A program made the position numbers and the translations under genes. From positions 1-51,187 of the forward strand of contig CABVRZ010000034.1 in NCBI GenBank assembly GCA_902500775.1: a DNA stretch of 51,187 nt, read 5' to 3'. Positions 1 through 11,427 of the stretch are shown one piece after another. Below the pieces are notes generated by a model, which was not told the DNA's origin, did no database searches, and saw only the letters and a list, made by a program, of their open reading frames with translations. The DNA comes from an uncultured Nitrospira sp. GTDB lineage: Bacteria; Nitrospirota; Nitrospiria; Nitrospirales; Nitrospiraceae. Within the stretch, counting starts at the first letter, position 1, and each line of letters opens with the position of its first letter.

Positions 1-36
1 GCTTCCCTCGATGAAATCGTCAGAGCCTATCAATAA
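1..36 (+). CDS. possible 3' end of a truncated reading frame
   Basis: Frame 1 is open from the first base and stops at TAA (34-36), giving a short tail ending EIVRAYQ. This could be the C terminus of a gene lying mostly outside the window. Eleven codons are too few to judge, and an open frame of this length is expected by chance. Confidence 0.2.
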   Translation, partial: ASLDEIVRAYQ

Positions 37-748
37 CTACAGACTTAGCTATAGCCGGCAACGTCGCAGCGCATGAAGCGAAAAAGCCCAGCCTGTACTG
101 GACCTGCGCGTAATTTGAGCGCGAAGATAGTGGTCGTTTTGAGCTTGTTCTTCGGTCGTTTGGCTGCTCTCTTGGCCATGAGGTAGACTCAAATGCACAG
201 AATTCTTGTCGTTCTCAATATGTTACAGCGACATGGTCGGTCCCTGAGTATATGAAGAACTCTTCATGATCTCCTCACGGTAGCTTCATCTTGAAGGGAT
301 ATCCTTGATAGGAAAGGGAAGGGGGTGAGGAACGATCATGGTGTCATTTATTGAAGTATTCATATTGGTCAGCATCTTTGGCGTGTTGTACGCGATGTTG
401 CAGCTCTCGCGCGGGTAATTGGCGTCGCCTCGTTGTTGGGTAGTGACTCTGCCTGGACGGCAGGCCGCAGTATTGAAGTGGGAAGGTCTACCTCCCGTGG
501 AGGTCCTAGTAGAAACCTATCAAGGTTTCACTGGGGAGAGGACGCGCAACATTAGAAACGGATCCTTTCTGACCTTCCCGCAGGATCGAACGGCGGCATA
601 CCGAAGGCAGCGGTGAAGGGGGTAGCACCGGCAGAGAGGGATGTGACTCAATCACATCCAACTAGGGATTGACCCCACAATAACTGGAACGCTCTTTGTA
701 CTCTGACCATAACACCGTCCCCTACTTACACGACCGTCGCGCTGCCTA
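37..748. other. gene-poor left flank with four consecutive hairpins
   Basis: No convincing gene is seen here except the small candidate at 339-419. Four simple inverted repeats follow each other: CTGCC/GGCAG (449-463), ACCTCC/GGAGGT with a 3-base loop (490-504), GAAACCT/AGGTTTC (512-529) and GGATGTGA/TCACATCC (639-659). None is followed by a T-run on either strand, so they do not look like ordinary terminators. A structured RNA is possible but unproven. I looked for tmRNA because smpB is adjacent and found neither its TPsiC/CCA end nor a tag reading frame. Confidence 0.35.
339..419 (+). CDS. possible small single-pass membrane peptide (26 aa)
   Basis: An ATG at 339 follows a strong purine-rich ribosome binding site (GGGGGTGAGG about 7 bases upstream) and opens 26 codons ending at TAA. 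Almost the whole product is hydrophobic (VSFIEVFILVSIFGVLYAML), so it would be a single transmembrane helix with a short polar tail, in the size class of KdpF-like or other small membrane peptides. No partner operon follows. The good ribosome binding site and the hydrophobic run are the only evidence, and no homologue is recognised. Confidence 0.4.
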
Positions 749-1222
749 TTACTTTCTCTCCTTCATTGCCCGTTCGACTTCTCGCCCTGCTTCACGAGCC
801 TTGATGGAATCACGGCGATCATGCTGTTTCTTTCCCTTTGCTAATCCGAGTTCAACCTTCGCCTGGCCTCGTTCTGAGAAGTAGATCCGGAGAGGAATCA
901 GCGTGAGCCCTTTCTGCTGCGTCTTTCCGAGGAGCTTGTTGATCTCCTTTCGGTGAAGAAGCAATTTGCGGGTTCTGACCGGGTCATGGTTCATAATATT
1001 GCCATGACTATAGGGACTGATGTGGCAGTGGTAGAGAAAGACCTCGCCGTCTTTGACACCCGCATAACTGTCCTGTAGGTTCACGCGTCTGTCTCGAAGC
1101 GATTTCACCTCGGTGCCTTTGAGCACAATCCCGGCCTCGAATTTCTCTTCGATAAAATAGTCGTGGTAGGCCTTCCGATTGGTGGCCACAACCTTCTGTT
1201 GATCCTCTTTGTCTTTCGCCAT
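749..1222 (-). CDS. smpB: SsrA-binding protein SmpB
   Basis: SmpB binds tmRNA and brings it to stalled ribosomes for trans-translation. The roughly 157-residue product has the usual family length. It carries the N-terminal [10 protein letters not shown] block, the GTEVKSLR segment of the OB-fold core, the LLLHRKEI helix and a basic C-terminal tail ([12 protein letters not shown]...) that enters the mRNA channel in the known structures. ATG at 1222 is preferred to a TTG two codons upstream. The gene is divergent from the dciA-like gene with only about 58 bp between starts, so the two promoters must be close together. No tmRNA gene was found in the window. Confidence 0.95.
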   Translation of the reverse strand: MAKDKEDQQKVVATNRKAYHDYFIEEKFEAGIVLKGTEVKSLRDRRVNLQDSYAGVKDGEVFLYHCHISPYSHGNIMNHDPVRTRKLLLHRKEINKLLGKTQQKGLTLIPLRIYFSERGQAKVELGLAKGKKQHDRRDSIKAREAGREVERAMKERK

Positions 1223-1280
1223 ACCCAAACACCACTACCTTTACCTTGATCTCGGTTACCGCTCGTGCCTATGATGCCAG

Positions 1281-1784
1281 ATGGCTCGCCCCGGCACCCT
1301 CGATTCCTTCGGCACGATTCTGTCCGGTCTATCCAAACGGCTTGGACTTGAATCGAGGCTGGTGGAACTGCGCTTGCAACATCAGTGGGGCGATATCGTC
1401 GGTGAGCCTATGGCGTCCCACACCTGGCCAGCCAACATTCGCTTTAAAAAGCTGTATCTGATCGTCAGGAACTCCGTCTGGCTTCAACAATTGACCTTTC
1501 TCAAACCGGCTCTCCTGACAAAAATCCAGGCCGATGCCGGTCCGGAACTCGTGACGGACATCGTCGGTCGGGTCGGAGAGCTTCCGAGCGATCTGGAGGC
1601 ATCCTCTGTTAATCTTGATCCCGATATCCGATCGGTGCAGTCCGAGAGCGCATGGGCTGAGGTTGTCACACATACCACGACCATTCAAGATTCCTCTCTT
1701 CGTGAGCGATTTAGAGAGGTGATATCGCGATACCCTGCTCAGGTTCCGCCTCGACCGGCAAAGGGTCCGTCACGCGCCCCTTGA
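1281..1784 (+). CDS. DUF721 / DciA-like protein
   Basis: This 167-residue protein shows the DUF721 (DciA) pattern: an N-terminal helix (LDSFGTILSGLSKRLGL), then the LRLQHQWGDIVGE motif, then a KH-like core with LYLIVRNSVWLQQL. DciA proteins assist loading of the replicative helicase DnaB in bacteria without DnaC or DnaI. The residues after about 125 are weakly conserved and proline-rich. Its position near dnaA and gyrAB suits a replication role. The last 74 bases overlap, in opposite orientation, the 3' end of the minus-strand membrane-protein gene. The family call is firm; the function in this organism is inferred. Confidence 0.8.
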   Translation: MARPGTLDSFGTILSGLSKRLGLESRLVELRLQHQWGDIVGEPMASHTWPANIRFKKLYLIVRNSVWLQQLTFLKPALLTKIQADAGPELVTDIVGRVGELPSDLEASSVNLDPDIRSVQSESAWAEVVTHTTTIQDSSLRERFREVISRYPAQVPPRPAKGPSRAP

Positions 1785-2298
1785 ATAAGACCCGTGTGTC
1801 GCTGGAAATTCGTCCGTCCTGTGGCATTGGACCTAGACCACCGTCTTCCTCTTGATCCAGCAATCGATAATATCCGCGCATGGATTTTTCATAGTCTTTT
1901 ACCACGGATGCGTCTCCAACCAGATACTTGGCAAGGACATCAGGATCGGTCCAACCATGGTCATCAAACACGTAAATCATGATCTGTTTGTAGGGCCCAC
2001 CAGGATCACCAGGCGTCGTGGGATAGATCTTCATCCGAGCGAAATCGTGCGTTTCGTGGCCGACCTTTCGAAAGCGCTTCACGAGTGACTCTACCTCTTC
2101 ATCAGTGCTACTTCGAGGAACGTCCGTCACGACGAGAAGGCCTGATTGGGCACCGACGGTATAGGGGGGAATCGACCGATCAGGGCGGCTCAGATACATG
2201 CCTCCCCAGATCAAGGCGAAAGACCCCACAAAGACGCTGAGTGCGAATTTGACGACGATGTCGAGCGGCTTCTTGGTCTTTGGGTCACTCGGAAGCAT
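1711..2298 (-). CDS. small membrane-anchored protein of unknown function
   Basis: I do not recognise a named family. The frame is open further upstream into the 3' end of gyrA, but I place the start at ATG 2298, after the gyrA stop, giving 195 residues. Upstream in-frame starts (for example 2439) would overlap gyrA. The product has one membrane helix near the N terminus (about residues 14-34, VVKFALSVFVGSFALIWGGMY). A soluble domain of about 150 residues follows, with a GLLVVTDVP strand and the KQIMIYVFDD segment. It lies about 50 bp after gyrA on the same strand, so it is probably cotranscribed, and its 3' end overlaps the dciA-like gene by 74 bp. The ribosome binding site is poor, so the start is uncertain. 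Confidence 0.65.
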   Translation of the reverse strand: MLPSDPKTKKPLDIVVKFALSVFVGSFALIWGGMYLSRPDRSIPPYTVGAQSGLLVVTDVPRSSTDEEVESLVKRFRKVGHETHDFARMKIYPTTPGDPGGPYKQIMIYVFDDHGWTDPDVLAKYLVGDASVVKDYEKSMRGYYRLLDQEEDGGLGPMPQDGRISSDTRVLFKGRVTDPLPVEAEPEQGIAISPL

Positions 2299-2347
2299 AA
2301 AAGCAGAGAGCGGCTTGAGTATCGAACGACCGGCGGCCTTAATCCGA

Positions 2348-4825
2348 TTAGTTCTCGGGGGTGTCCTCCGACGTGGCGTCCTCTCGGTCGGCGGCCTCGG
2401 CCAATCTGGCAACTGCGACGACTCGGTCTCCTTCGCCATCGAGATCGAGAATGCGAACACCCTGGGTGTTCCGTCCGATTTCTCGGATATCATCAACCTT
2501 GCAGCGCAGCACTTTCCCCTGCGCAGCCATCAGCATGATCTGATCGTCATCTCGTACTTGAAGGAACCCCACGGCTAACCCGTTGCGCTCGGTGGTCTTG
2601 ACGCTGATAATGCCCTTTCCACCACGACCTTGCACTCGATATTCGCCCACCGGCGTCCGTTTGCCATAGCCGCCTTCCGTCACGGTCAGGATCGAGGTGG
2701 TCGAGTCTGGAGTCATGGTTTCCATCCCGATGACTTCGTTGCCCTCTTCGAGCGTGATCCCCTTCACACCATGCGCCATCCGACCCATCGGCCGCACTTC
2801 CTCTTCCTTGAATCGAATCGTAATGCCTTGTCGCGTCCCCAATAAAATTTCGCGCTGTCCATCGGTCAGCTGGACTCCGATCAACTTGTCACCGCCTTCG
2901 AGTCCTAACGCAATGATTCCGCCCTGCCTGGGGTTGCTGAACGCCGACAATTCCGTCTTCTTGATAATTCCTTTTTTCGTCGCCATCACGATATAGCGGT
3001 CATCACGAAACTCTTTGACCGGCAAGGTCGCGGTCACTTTTTCACTCCCGGCCAACGCAAGGAGATTGACGAGTGCTTTTCCTTTCGCGGACCGACTGGC
3101 CTCAGGAATCTCATGGACTTTCAGCCAAAAGACTTTCCCTGCATCGGTAAAAAAGAGCAACGAATCGTGGGTGGAGGCCGAAAAAAGCGTCTCGACGAAA
3201 TCCTCATCCTTGATACCCATCCCGATCTTGCCCTTCCCTCCACGTCGCTGAGCCCGGTAGAGGGACACGGCATTCCGCTTGATGTATCCGGAATGAGAAA
3301 TCGTGACGATCACTTCCTCCGCTGCAATCAGATCCTCGAGACTGATCTCGGCTTCTTCCTTAACGATCTTGGTCCGGCGGTCATCTTTGTATGTTTCACG
3401 AATCTCAGTGAGCTCGTTCTTAATGATGGTGCGCACCAACGACTCGCTGGCTAGCACGGATCTCAGATATTCAATCTGCTTGAGCACCTCCTGGTACTCT
3501 TCCACGAGTTTGGCCCGTTCCAGTTGCGTCAAGCGCTGCAGCCGCATATCGAGAATCGCGGTGGCTTGGATCTCCGTCAGGCCAAACTCCCGCATCAACC
3601 CGGCACGGGCTTCGTCAGGCGATTGCGACCGTCTGATGAGCGCAATGACGGCATCGAGATGATCAAGGGCGATCTTGAGCCCTTCCAGGATATGCGCCCG
3701 TTCCTCCGCCTTTCTGAGTTCGAAGGCGGTCCGTCGCACGACGACTTCACGTCGATGCTCGAGAAAATGATAGAGGATCTGTTTGAGCGTGAGGATCTCG
3801 GGGCGATTATTCACCAGCGCCAACATGATGACGCCGAAGGTCGTTTCGAGTTGGGTATGCTTGTACAGATTATTCAAGACCACCAAGGGAATTTCATTCC
3901 GTTTGAGCTCGATCACCACCCGCACCCCTTCGCGATCAGACGACTCGTCTCGGAGATCGGAGATGCCTTTGATACGATCGTCCCGGATCAAGTCCGCAAT
4001 TTTTTCGATCACTTTGGCTTTGTTGACTTGATAGGGAACTTCCGTAACGATCAGCCGTTCGCGCTCCGTGCGTTCATCGGTCTCGACCACGACTTTTGCC
4101 CGCAGTGTCAGAAGTCCGCGTCCGGTCTCATAGGCTTCCTTAATTCCGCCCATGCCATAGATGAAACCAGCCGTAGGAAAATCCGGCCCAGGGATCTTCT
4201 GCATCAACTGGGCGATCGTCACATCGGGATTCTCCAACAGGAGGAGCAAGCCATCGATGATTTCACGGATATTGTGTGTGGGAATGTTGGTCGCATAACC
4301 GACCGCAATGCCCCCCGCCCCATTGATCAAGAGGTTCGGAACTCTCGTGGGAAGCACCAGTGGTTCTTGCCGTGACTCGTCATAGTTCGGGCCGAAATCA
4401 ACGGTTTCTTTGTCGATATCGGCCAACATTTCTTCAGCCAGCTTTGTCATACGGGCTTCGGTGTACCGCATGGCTGCCGCTGAGTCTCCGTCCATCGACC
4501 CATAGTTGCCCTGGCCGTCCACGAGGGGATAGCGCATATTGAAGTCCTGCGCCATCCGCACAAGAGTGTCGTAGATCGCCGAATCCCCATGGGGGTGATA
4601 GTTTCCCATGATTTCGCCGACAATTTTTGCTGATTTCCGGTAGGCTCGATTGGAGGCCAAGCCCATTTCGCTCATGCCGAAGAGGATCCGCCGATGCACC
4701 GGCTTCAACCCGTCACGGACATCGGGCAATGCCCTCCCCACGATGACGCTCATGGCGTAATCGAGGTAGGAGGACTTCATCTCGTCTTCGATCGCGATAT
4801 GACCTAACCGTTCATCAGGGGGCAT
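2348..4825 (-). CDS. gyrA: DNA gyrase subunit A
   Basis: This is the breakage-reunion subunit of the A2B2 gyrase that introduces negative supercoils. The 825-residue product has the full N-terminal domain with the catalytic tyrosine in [10 protein letters not shown] (about Tyr121). The quinolone-binding segment [10 protein letters not shown] keeps the Ser and Asp that are typical of sensitive enzymes. The C-terminal beta-pinwheel carries the GyrA box QRRGGKG, and a second related GRGGKG repeat lies in a later blade. The GyrA box separates gyrase from topoisomerase IV. The gene follows gyrB on the same strand, separated by a palindromic repeat element (4836-4945). Confidence 0.98.
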   Translation of the reverse strand: MPPDERLGHIAIEDEMKSSYLDYAMSVIVGRALPDVRDGLKPVHRRILFGMSEMGLASNRAYRKSAKIVGEIMGNYHPHGDSAIYDTLVRMAQDFNMRYPLVDGQGNYGSMDGDSAAAMRYTEARMTKLAEEMLADIDKETVDFGPNYDESRQEPLVLPTRVPNLLINGAGGIAVGYATNIPTHNIREIIDGLLLLLENPDVTIAQLMQKIPGPDFPTAGFIYGMGGIKEAYETGRGLLTLRAKVVVETDERTERERLIVTEVPYQVNKAKVIEKIADLIRDDRIKGISDLRDESSDREGVRVVIELKRNEIPLVVLNNLYKHTQLETTFGVIMLALVNNRPEILTLKQILYHFLEHRREVVVRRTAFELRKAEERAHILEGLKIALDHLDAVIALIRRSQSPDEARAGLMREFGLTEIQATAILDMRLQRLTQLERAKLVEEYQEVLKQIEYLRSVLASESLVRTIIKNELTEIRETYKDDRRTKIVKEEAEISLEDLIAAEEVIVTISHSGYIKRNAVSLYRAQRRGGKGKIGMGIKDEDFVETLFSASTHDSLLFFTDAGKVFWLKVHEIPEASRSAKGKALVNLLALAGSEKVTATLPVKEFRDDRYIVMATKKGIIKKTELSAFSNPRQGGIIALGLEGGDKLIGVQLTDGQREILLGTRQGITIRFKEEEVRPMGRMAHGVKGITLEEGNEVIGMETMTPDSTTSILTVTEGGYGKRTPVGEYRVQGRGGKGIISVKTTERNGLAVGFLQVRDDDQIMLMAAQGKVLRCKVDDIREIGRNTQGVRILDLDGEGDRVVAVARLAEAADREDATSEDTPEN

Positions 4826-4835
4826 CTAGTTCTCC

Positions 4836-4945
4836 ACGGACGCTGAAAATGGTCACCGGCTTCGTTCTCGGCTCGAAAAGATCCTCACCGTACCCCAGAG
4901 GGTACGCCTGCGGTCTTGCCGGATGATCATTTTGAGCATCCTAAT
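4836..4945 (+). repeat. palindromic intergenic element, copy A (gyrB-gyrA gap)
   Basis: The segment reads inward from GACGCTGAAAA through GGCTTCGTTCTCG, a central GTACC...GGGTACG palindrome, to ATCATTTTGAGCATCCTAA. The same order of blocks occurs at 15859-15984 and, inverted, at 17661-17785 and 21086-21212. This copy is the shortest and most diverged. It fills almost all of the gap between gyrB and gyrA, so the two genes may be transcribed through it. Confidence 0.75.
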
Positions 4946-4971
4946 AGTCAATGGACATCCGCAGCTACGTC

Positions 4972-7443
<2,472 letters not shown>

Positions 7444-7586
7444 CTACCTATTCCAGCCTCGTGATCCGAGGTCTTATTTCAATTTGAGTCATGTCTTTCG
7501 TCCATGGGGCATCACGGCGACATCGACGAGATGTGGGGCTACCCGGCAATGGAGGAGTTATACCCGTGAATACGTGCAGCATCCTG

Positions 7587-8720
7587 CTAAATCTTCACCG
7601 GCATGACAACGCACTTGAACCCGGGGCTCTCCGGCTCCTGAATGAGACAGGGACTCAGCGGCGTCTCCATCTGGAGCGAGATCGTCTCACCTTCCATCAC
7701 ACCGAAGACATCCAGCAGGTATCGAGCATTGAAGCCGGTCGTCAGGCTTTCTCCCTCGTAGCTGGCAGGCAATTCTTCCGTCGCTTCTCCGAAGTCAGGG
7801 CTGGCGGAAAACAGGGTCATCTTGCCGGACCCAAAGGAGAGCTTTACCGCGCTCGTCTTGTCTTTCGACAAGACCGAGACACGACGCAGGGCACTCTCCA
7901 AATCTGCCCGATTGACGCTGATGTTCTTGCCGCCATCTTTTGGGATGACCTGCTGGTAGTTTGGATAATTACCTTCCATCAGCCGTGACGTCAAAAGAAG
8001 ACCGCTTTTCCGAAAGATCATGAGATTTTTTGAGAATCCGATCAGCGGTTCCCCATCACCGCCCTCCTCCAAGAGATGGCGAATCTCGTGAGCGGCTTTC
8101 TTGGGAATAATCGCTTTGATCTCCTGGGGAACAGGTGTCGATTTGGTCCCAGCTTTGCCGACCTCCTGTTCCGCAACAGCCAGACGATGGCCGTCTGTGC
8201 CAACCAACCGAAGGGATGTCTTCTTCTCCGTCACGATCAAGGTAACCAGGAGTCCGTTCAGGATATACCGGGCATCGTTGTCTCCGGCGGCAAAGAGCGT
8301 CTTTCGAATCAATTCGAGAAAGCCGTCTCCGGCCAGCGGCGTTAACCCCTCTCGCTCGATCGCCGGTAATGCCGGATAATCGGAGCTGGGAAGGCCGACA
8401 ATTTTAAATTGGCTTCTCCCGGCCTGAATCGTCGTCCAGTTATTATCCGTGGCCGTCAACTCAATGTCACCAGCTGGCAACTCCTTCACAATTTCAAAGA
8501 GTTTCCTGGCGGAGATGGTGACGCCTCCGGTGGACAACACCGTCGCCTTGTACAGACCTCGCATACCAAGCTCAAGATCTGTCGCGACAATCTCCACTCC
8601 ATCCTGCCTAGCCTCCAGCAGGATATTCGACAGAATCGGCATGGTGTTGCGTTTTTCCACGACGCCTTGCACACGCTGAAGGCCCGTCAATAACTCATCT
8701 CGTCCGATTCGTACTTTCAT
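7587..8720 (-). CDS. dnaN: DNA polymerase III beta subunit (sliding clamp)
   Basis: The ring-shaped processivity clamp tethers DNA polymerase III to DNA. ATG at 8720 is chosen over one five codons upstream because a GGGGGAG ribosome binding site lies at the correct distance; this gives 377 residues. The three-domain clamp is recognisable from the N-terminal block (KRNTMPILSNILLEA), the ATDLELGM motif, LVGTDGHRLA in the second domain, and the C terminus (KCVVMPVKI). It lies 23 bp after dnaA, so the two form an operon. The stop codon TAG begins the sequence TAGCAGGATGCTG, which is also the outer end of the palindromic repeat family of this window. Confidence 0.97.
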   Translation of the reverse strand: MKVRIGRDELLTGLQRVQGVVEKRNTMPILSNILLEARQDGVEIVATDLELGMRGLYKATVLSTGGVTISARKLFEIVKELPAGDIELTATDNNWTTIQAGRSQFKIVGLPSSDYPALPAIEREGLTPLAGDGFLELIRKTLFAAGDNDARYILNGLLVTLIVTEKKTSLRLVGTDGHRLAVAEQEVGKAGTKSTPVPQEIKAIIPKKAAHEIRHLLEEGGDGEPLIGFSKNLMIFRKSGLLLTSRLMEGNYPNYQQVIPKDGGKNISVNRADLESALRRVSVLSKDKTSAVKLSFGSGKMTLFSASPDFGEATEELPASYEGESLTTGFNARYLLDVFGVMEGETISLQMETPLSPCLIQEPESPGFKCVVMPVKI

Positions 8721-8743
8721 GGAATGCTCCCCCATCGACGCCG

Positions 8744-10087
8744 CTAACTGCGAAGAATCTGTTCTTTTAATGATTCGATCGTCGTCTGCAATCCTGTATC
8801 AGTCTCCTTAGCCTTGGTAACCTGACGGCAGGCATGAATAATCGTCGTATGGTCTTTTCCACCGAATTGCCGTCCAATCTCGGGGTATGAGGCGTCCGTT
8901 AGCTCGCGACAGAGATACATGGCAATCTGCCGGGGATGCACCAGTGTCTTGCTCCGGCGCCGAGATTTCAGTTCCGCGAGCTTGACATGAAATTGAGTGC
9001 AGACGGCTTCCTGGATGTCGTCCATCGCGACTACCTTTTTCTTGTCTCCGATAAGATCTCGCAGAACATTTTTGGCGAGGTCGAGACTAATGACTTGCCC
9101 AGTCAGCGAGGCATAAGCTCCGAGGCGAACGAGACTCCCCTCAAGCTCTCGAACATTGCTCTTCATAGTGATCGATAAAAACTGGATGACGTCTTCAGGC
9201 AGTTTGACTCCTTCATCCTCAGACTTCTTCCTGAGAATGGCAATCCGCGTTTCAACATCCGGGGGCTGCAAGTCGGCAATCAAACCCCACTCGAATCGGG
9301 ATCGTAGACGCTCCTCAATATCAGGCATATCTTTCGGAAACCGATCGCTCGACAGCACAATCTGCTTATGGCCTTCGTACAGCGCATTGAACGTGTGGAA
9401 AAATTCTTCTTGCGTCCGCTCTTTCCCCATCAGGAATTGGATATCATCGATCATGAGCATATCGATGTGTCGGTAGCGCTTTCGGAGATCTATCATTTTG
9501 TCATAGCGTATCGAGTTAATGACCTCGTTCGTGAATTGTTCTGTCGTTAAATATGCAATTCGGAGGTCCCGCTGTTCAGCGACATGATTCCCAATGGCGT
9601 TTAAGAGATGGGTCTTTCCAAGTCCAACGCCCCCGTAAATAAACAACGGATTGTAGGTTTTGCCCGGTTGTTCTGCCACGGCCATACAAGCGGCATGAGC
9701 AAACTGATTCCCAGCCCCAACGACGAAATTTCTGAATGTATACTTCGGGTTGAGGAGAATGCCACGCCGTGGTTTTGGCGGTACTTGACCCTTCCCTCCT
9801 TGTGTTGCCGGTTGTTGGTCAGTAGGAGACGGGGCCGTTTTCTCGCGGACCGTGAACGCTACAGCGAGAGATTCACCTGCGCCCGCTATCGTCACTGCTT
9901 CAGTAAGGAGCGCTCCATAATGTGTATCTAACCACTCTCCGAAGAATTTATTGGGCACTCCGATGTACACAGTTGAATTTTCAACCCGATCAACTTGGAC
10001 GGGCAAGAACCAGGTATCAAAAACCTGTTTAGGAACCTTTTGCTGAATATAATCAAGCGCTTCATCCCATTCAATCTCTATACTCAT
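8744..10087 (-). CDS. dnaA: chromosomal replication initiator DnaA
   Basis: DnaA binds DnaA boxes at oriC and melts the origin. ATG at 10087 (MSIEIEWDEAL) is preferred to the ATG three codons upstream because GAGGGTG sits about 10 bases before it; the product is 447 residues. Domain III has the AAA+ Walker A (GGVGLGKTH) and Walker B (MLMIDDIQF) motifs. Domain IV carries the helix-turn-helix signature GKDHTTIIHACRQV that contacts the DnaA box. The gene reads away from the AT-rich candidate origin at 10.1-10.4 kb and is followed closely by dnaN. Confidence 0.98.
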   Translation of the reverse strand: MSIEIEWDEALDYIQQKVPKQVFDTWFLPVQVDRVENSTVYIGVPNKFFGEWLDTHYGALLTEAVTIAGAGESLAVAFTVREKTAPSPTDQQPATQGGKGQVPPKPRRGILLNPKYTFRNFVVGAGNQFAHAACMAVAEQPGKTYNPLFIYGGVGLGKTHLLNAIGNHVAEQRDLRIAYLTTEQFTNEVINSIRYDKMIDLRKRYRHIDMLMIDDIQFLMGKERTQEEFFHTFNALYEGHKQIVLSSDRFPKDMPDIEERLRSRFEWGLIADLQPPDVETRIAILRKKSEDEGVKLPEDVIQFLSITMKSNVRELEGSLVRLGAYASLTGQVISLDLAKNVLRDLIGDKKKVVAMDDIQEAVCTQFHVKLAELKSRRRSKTLVHPRQIAMYLCRELTDASYPEIGRQFGGKDHTTIIHACRQVTKAKETDTGLQTTIESLKEQILRS

Positions 10088-10096
10088 AGATTCCAT

Positions 10097-10407
10097 TCAC
10101 CCTCTATACACAGGATTACTCACATTTGTGGATAACTCTTATTTTCTACTTAATTTTCAGTGTAAAGAAGGCCGCTCAATACCATGTCTAGCCACAGTCT
10201 GTCGAGTTGATCTCTCCCTTAGTTTAATCTATCAACGAACTACTCACATGCTTTTACATCACTATACAGAGGGTTTCCACAAGGTTATCCAATTCAAAGT
10301 TTTAAAATTCTTTCAAATTTTTCAACTATCTCTAGACTATCCCCTCCATACACCTCATTACTCCTACTCCGACGACGACGAATTTTCTTTATTACAGAAC
10401 ATCGGAG
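10097..10407. other. candidate chromosomal replication origin (oriC)
   Basis: This 310-bp gap upstream of dnaA is visibly richer in A and T than its surroundings. It contains a perfect DnaA box in inverted orientation (TGTGGATAA, 10127-10135). Several near matches also occur: TTATCCAAT at 10285-10293, GTTTCCACA at 10273-10281, and CTATACACA overlapping the dnaA leader. A run of A/T-rich sequence at 10290-10330 would suit a DNA unwinding element. The dnaA promoter must also lie here. Only one box is exact, so the assignment rests mainly on position and composition. Confidence 0.75.
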
Positions 10408-10629
10408 TTACAGAGTAATAACGCGCTGACTTACCAAGAGAACCTCTAGTAACTGCTTAAATGACAGCGGAGTACCCTTCACTAAAGAGCAATCAGCTGA
10501 ACTCTCGAGTACCTTCCCTGCCAAAGGAGCTTTTTCAATGGCAATGACAGTTCCTACCTTTGTTTTCGAATAAAGAAACGGAGAAACCACTTCCAATGGA
10601 GATCGAGATAAATAGACTATCGAACTCAC
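10408..10629 (-). CDS. DsrH/TusB-like small protein
   Basis: This is a weak match to the DsrH/TusB family, the third member of the DsrEFH/TusBCD sulfur-relay complex. The 73-residue product starts at GTG 10629, which has a GGGGG ribosome binding site; an in-frame TTG at 10647 overlaps the preceding stop codon. It begins IVYLSRSPLEV and ends with the LVKGTPLSFKQLLEVL...VITL pattern typical of the family C terminus. The single cysteine (SSADCSLVKG) is near the position used by DsrH. It follows the two DsrE-type genes directly, which supports the call. Confidence 0.55.
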   Translation of the reverse strand: MSSIVYLSRSPLEVVSPFLYSKTKVGTVIAIEKAPLAGKVLESSADCSLVKGTPLSFKQLLEVLLVSQRVITL

Positions 10630-10643
10630 TAGAGACCCCCGAT

Positions 10644-10985
10644 TCAAAAAACGAGTGTGCAGTCCATCGCCTGAATTACAGCAGCCACACTATCCTCTGA
10701 TTCACACCGGGCATAAAATTCAGCACTTAACGTTGTCATATCAAACGTTTTGGGGAGTATGAAGGGAATCTCGAGCTGCTCAATAGACGGAAGATACTTT
10801 TCAAGAATATCAATATCAATAATGTCATCCGTGTCGTTCGTCAGCAAACGAACAGCCTCACCGAGCAGAATGACGGTTGTATTATGAGATCCGGCGACAA
10901 GGCCAAGAGCAATCCGTAATGCCTCAACAGGTCTATGTGTCGTCCGTGGATCTTCTTGAATAACGACAGCGATGTGTTTTGCCAC
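10644..10985 (-). CDS. DsrE/DsrF-like family protein
   Basis: The 113-residue protein has the DsrE/F-like alternating pattern: HIAVVIQEDP at the N terminus, then a helix EALRIALGLVAG, then a strand and loop TTVILLGEAVRLL. This matches the middle subunit (DsrF/TusC type) of sulfur-relay trimers. The cysteines are near the C terminus (YARCES and MDCTLVF), not in the usual central position, so sulfur-carrier activity is uncertain. It lies 17 bp after the DsrE-like gene and meets the DsrH-like gene, so the three appear to form one transcript. Confidence 0.65.
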   Translation of the reverse strand: MAKHIAVVIQEDPRTTHRPVEALRIALGLVAGSHNTTVILLGEAVRLLTNDTDDIIDIDILEKYLPSIEQLEIPFILPKTFDMTTLSAEFYARCESEDSVAAVIQAMDCTLVF

Positions 10986-11002
10986 GCGAGATTCTTACAA
11001 TC

Positions 11003-11320
11003 TTAAGTGAAGGAAATAAATGGCTTACAGGCATCAATGAGTCCAGAGAGAACAACGAGCCCACATAAAGTGAACTCCTTCCCAACATCCTCAGTTGAAA
11101 CATGATGTTGTTGACAGCCATAAGCGCACACAAACATGCGAACTCCTGCGCGAGCAAGGTCTTGATAAGGTTGTGAGTTCATATTCTTGACCCCCTCATC
11201 AATGAGGTACAGATACACCTCATGGCCGGCGTTCAGTGCGGCTTGAGCAAGGCCAGTGACTGTCTCAGTACTCTGATGTGAGGGAGGAAGGGCGAGAAGG
11301 AATCCAATTTTATATTTCAC
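11003..11320 (-). CDS. DsrE/TusD-like family protein
   Basis: The 105-residue product has a DsrE fold: KIGFLLALPPS, then the helix TGLAQAALNAGHEVYLYLIDEGV, then the loop AGVRMFVCAYGC, and the C-terminal GLVVLSGLIDACKPFISF. DsrE/TusD proteins carry persulfide sulfur on a conserved cysteine located in that loop, and two cysteines are present there (C-AYG-C). It is the first gene of a three-gene DsrE/F/H-like set between hisS and the origin. Possible roles are tRNA 2-thiolation relay or cytoplasmic sulfur trafficking; the sequence alone does not decide. Confidence 0.75.
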   Translation of the reverse strand: MKYKIGFLLALPPSHQSTETVTGLAQAALNAGHEVYLYLIDEGVKNMNSQPYQDLARAGVRMFVCAYGCQQHHVSTEDVGKEFTLCGLVVLSGLIDACKPFISFT

Positions 11321-11427
11321 AGGTTAATTCACAGGAATTTATGTGAATATTCAGTGTATTCGGTAGTTTATCAACTAGCGCCAGACTAAGTGGTTTTGAG
11401 GGGAAAGTCAATGCCTAAAAGTGCCCG

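Noticed and set aside
1-748. tmRNA gene next to smpB
   Set aside because: No TPsiC arm with CCA end and no tag reading frame were found on either strand.
3524-4375. A 283-codon open frame on the plus strand inside gyrA
   Set aside because: It is antisense to gyrA, which is certain, and its product has no family resemblance.
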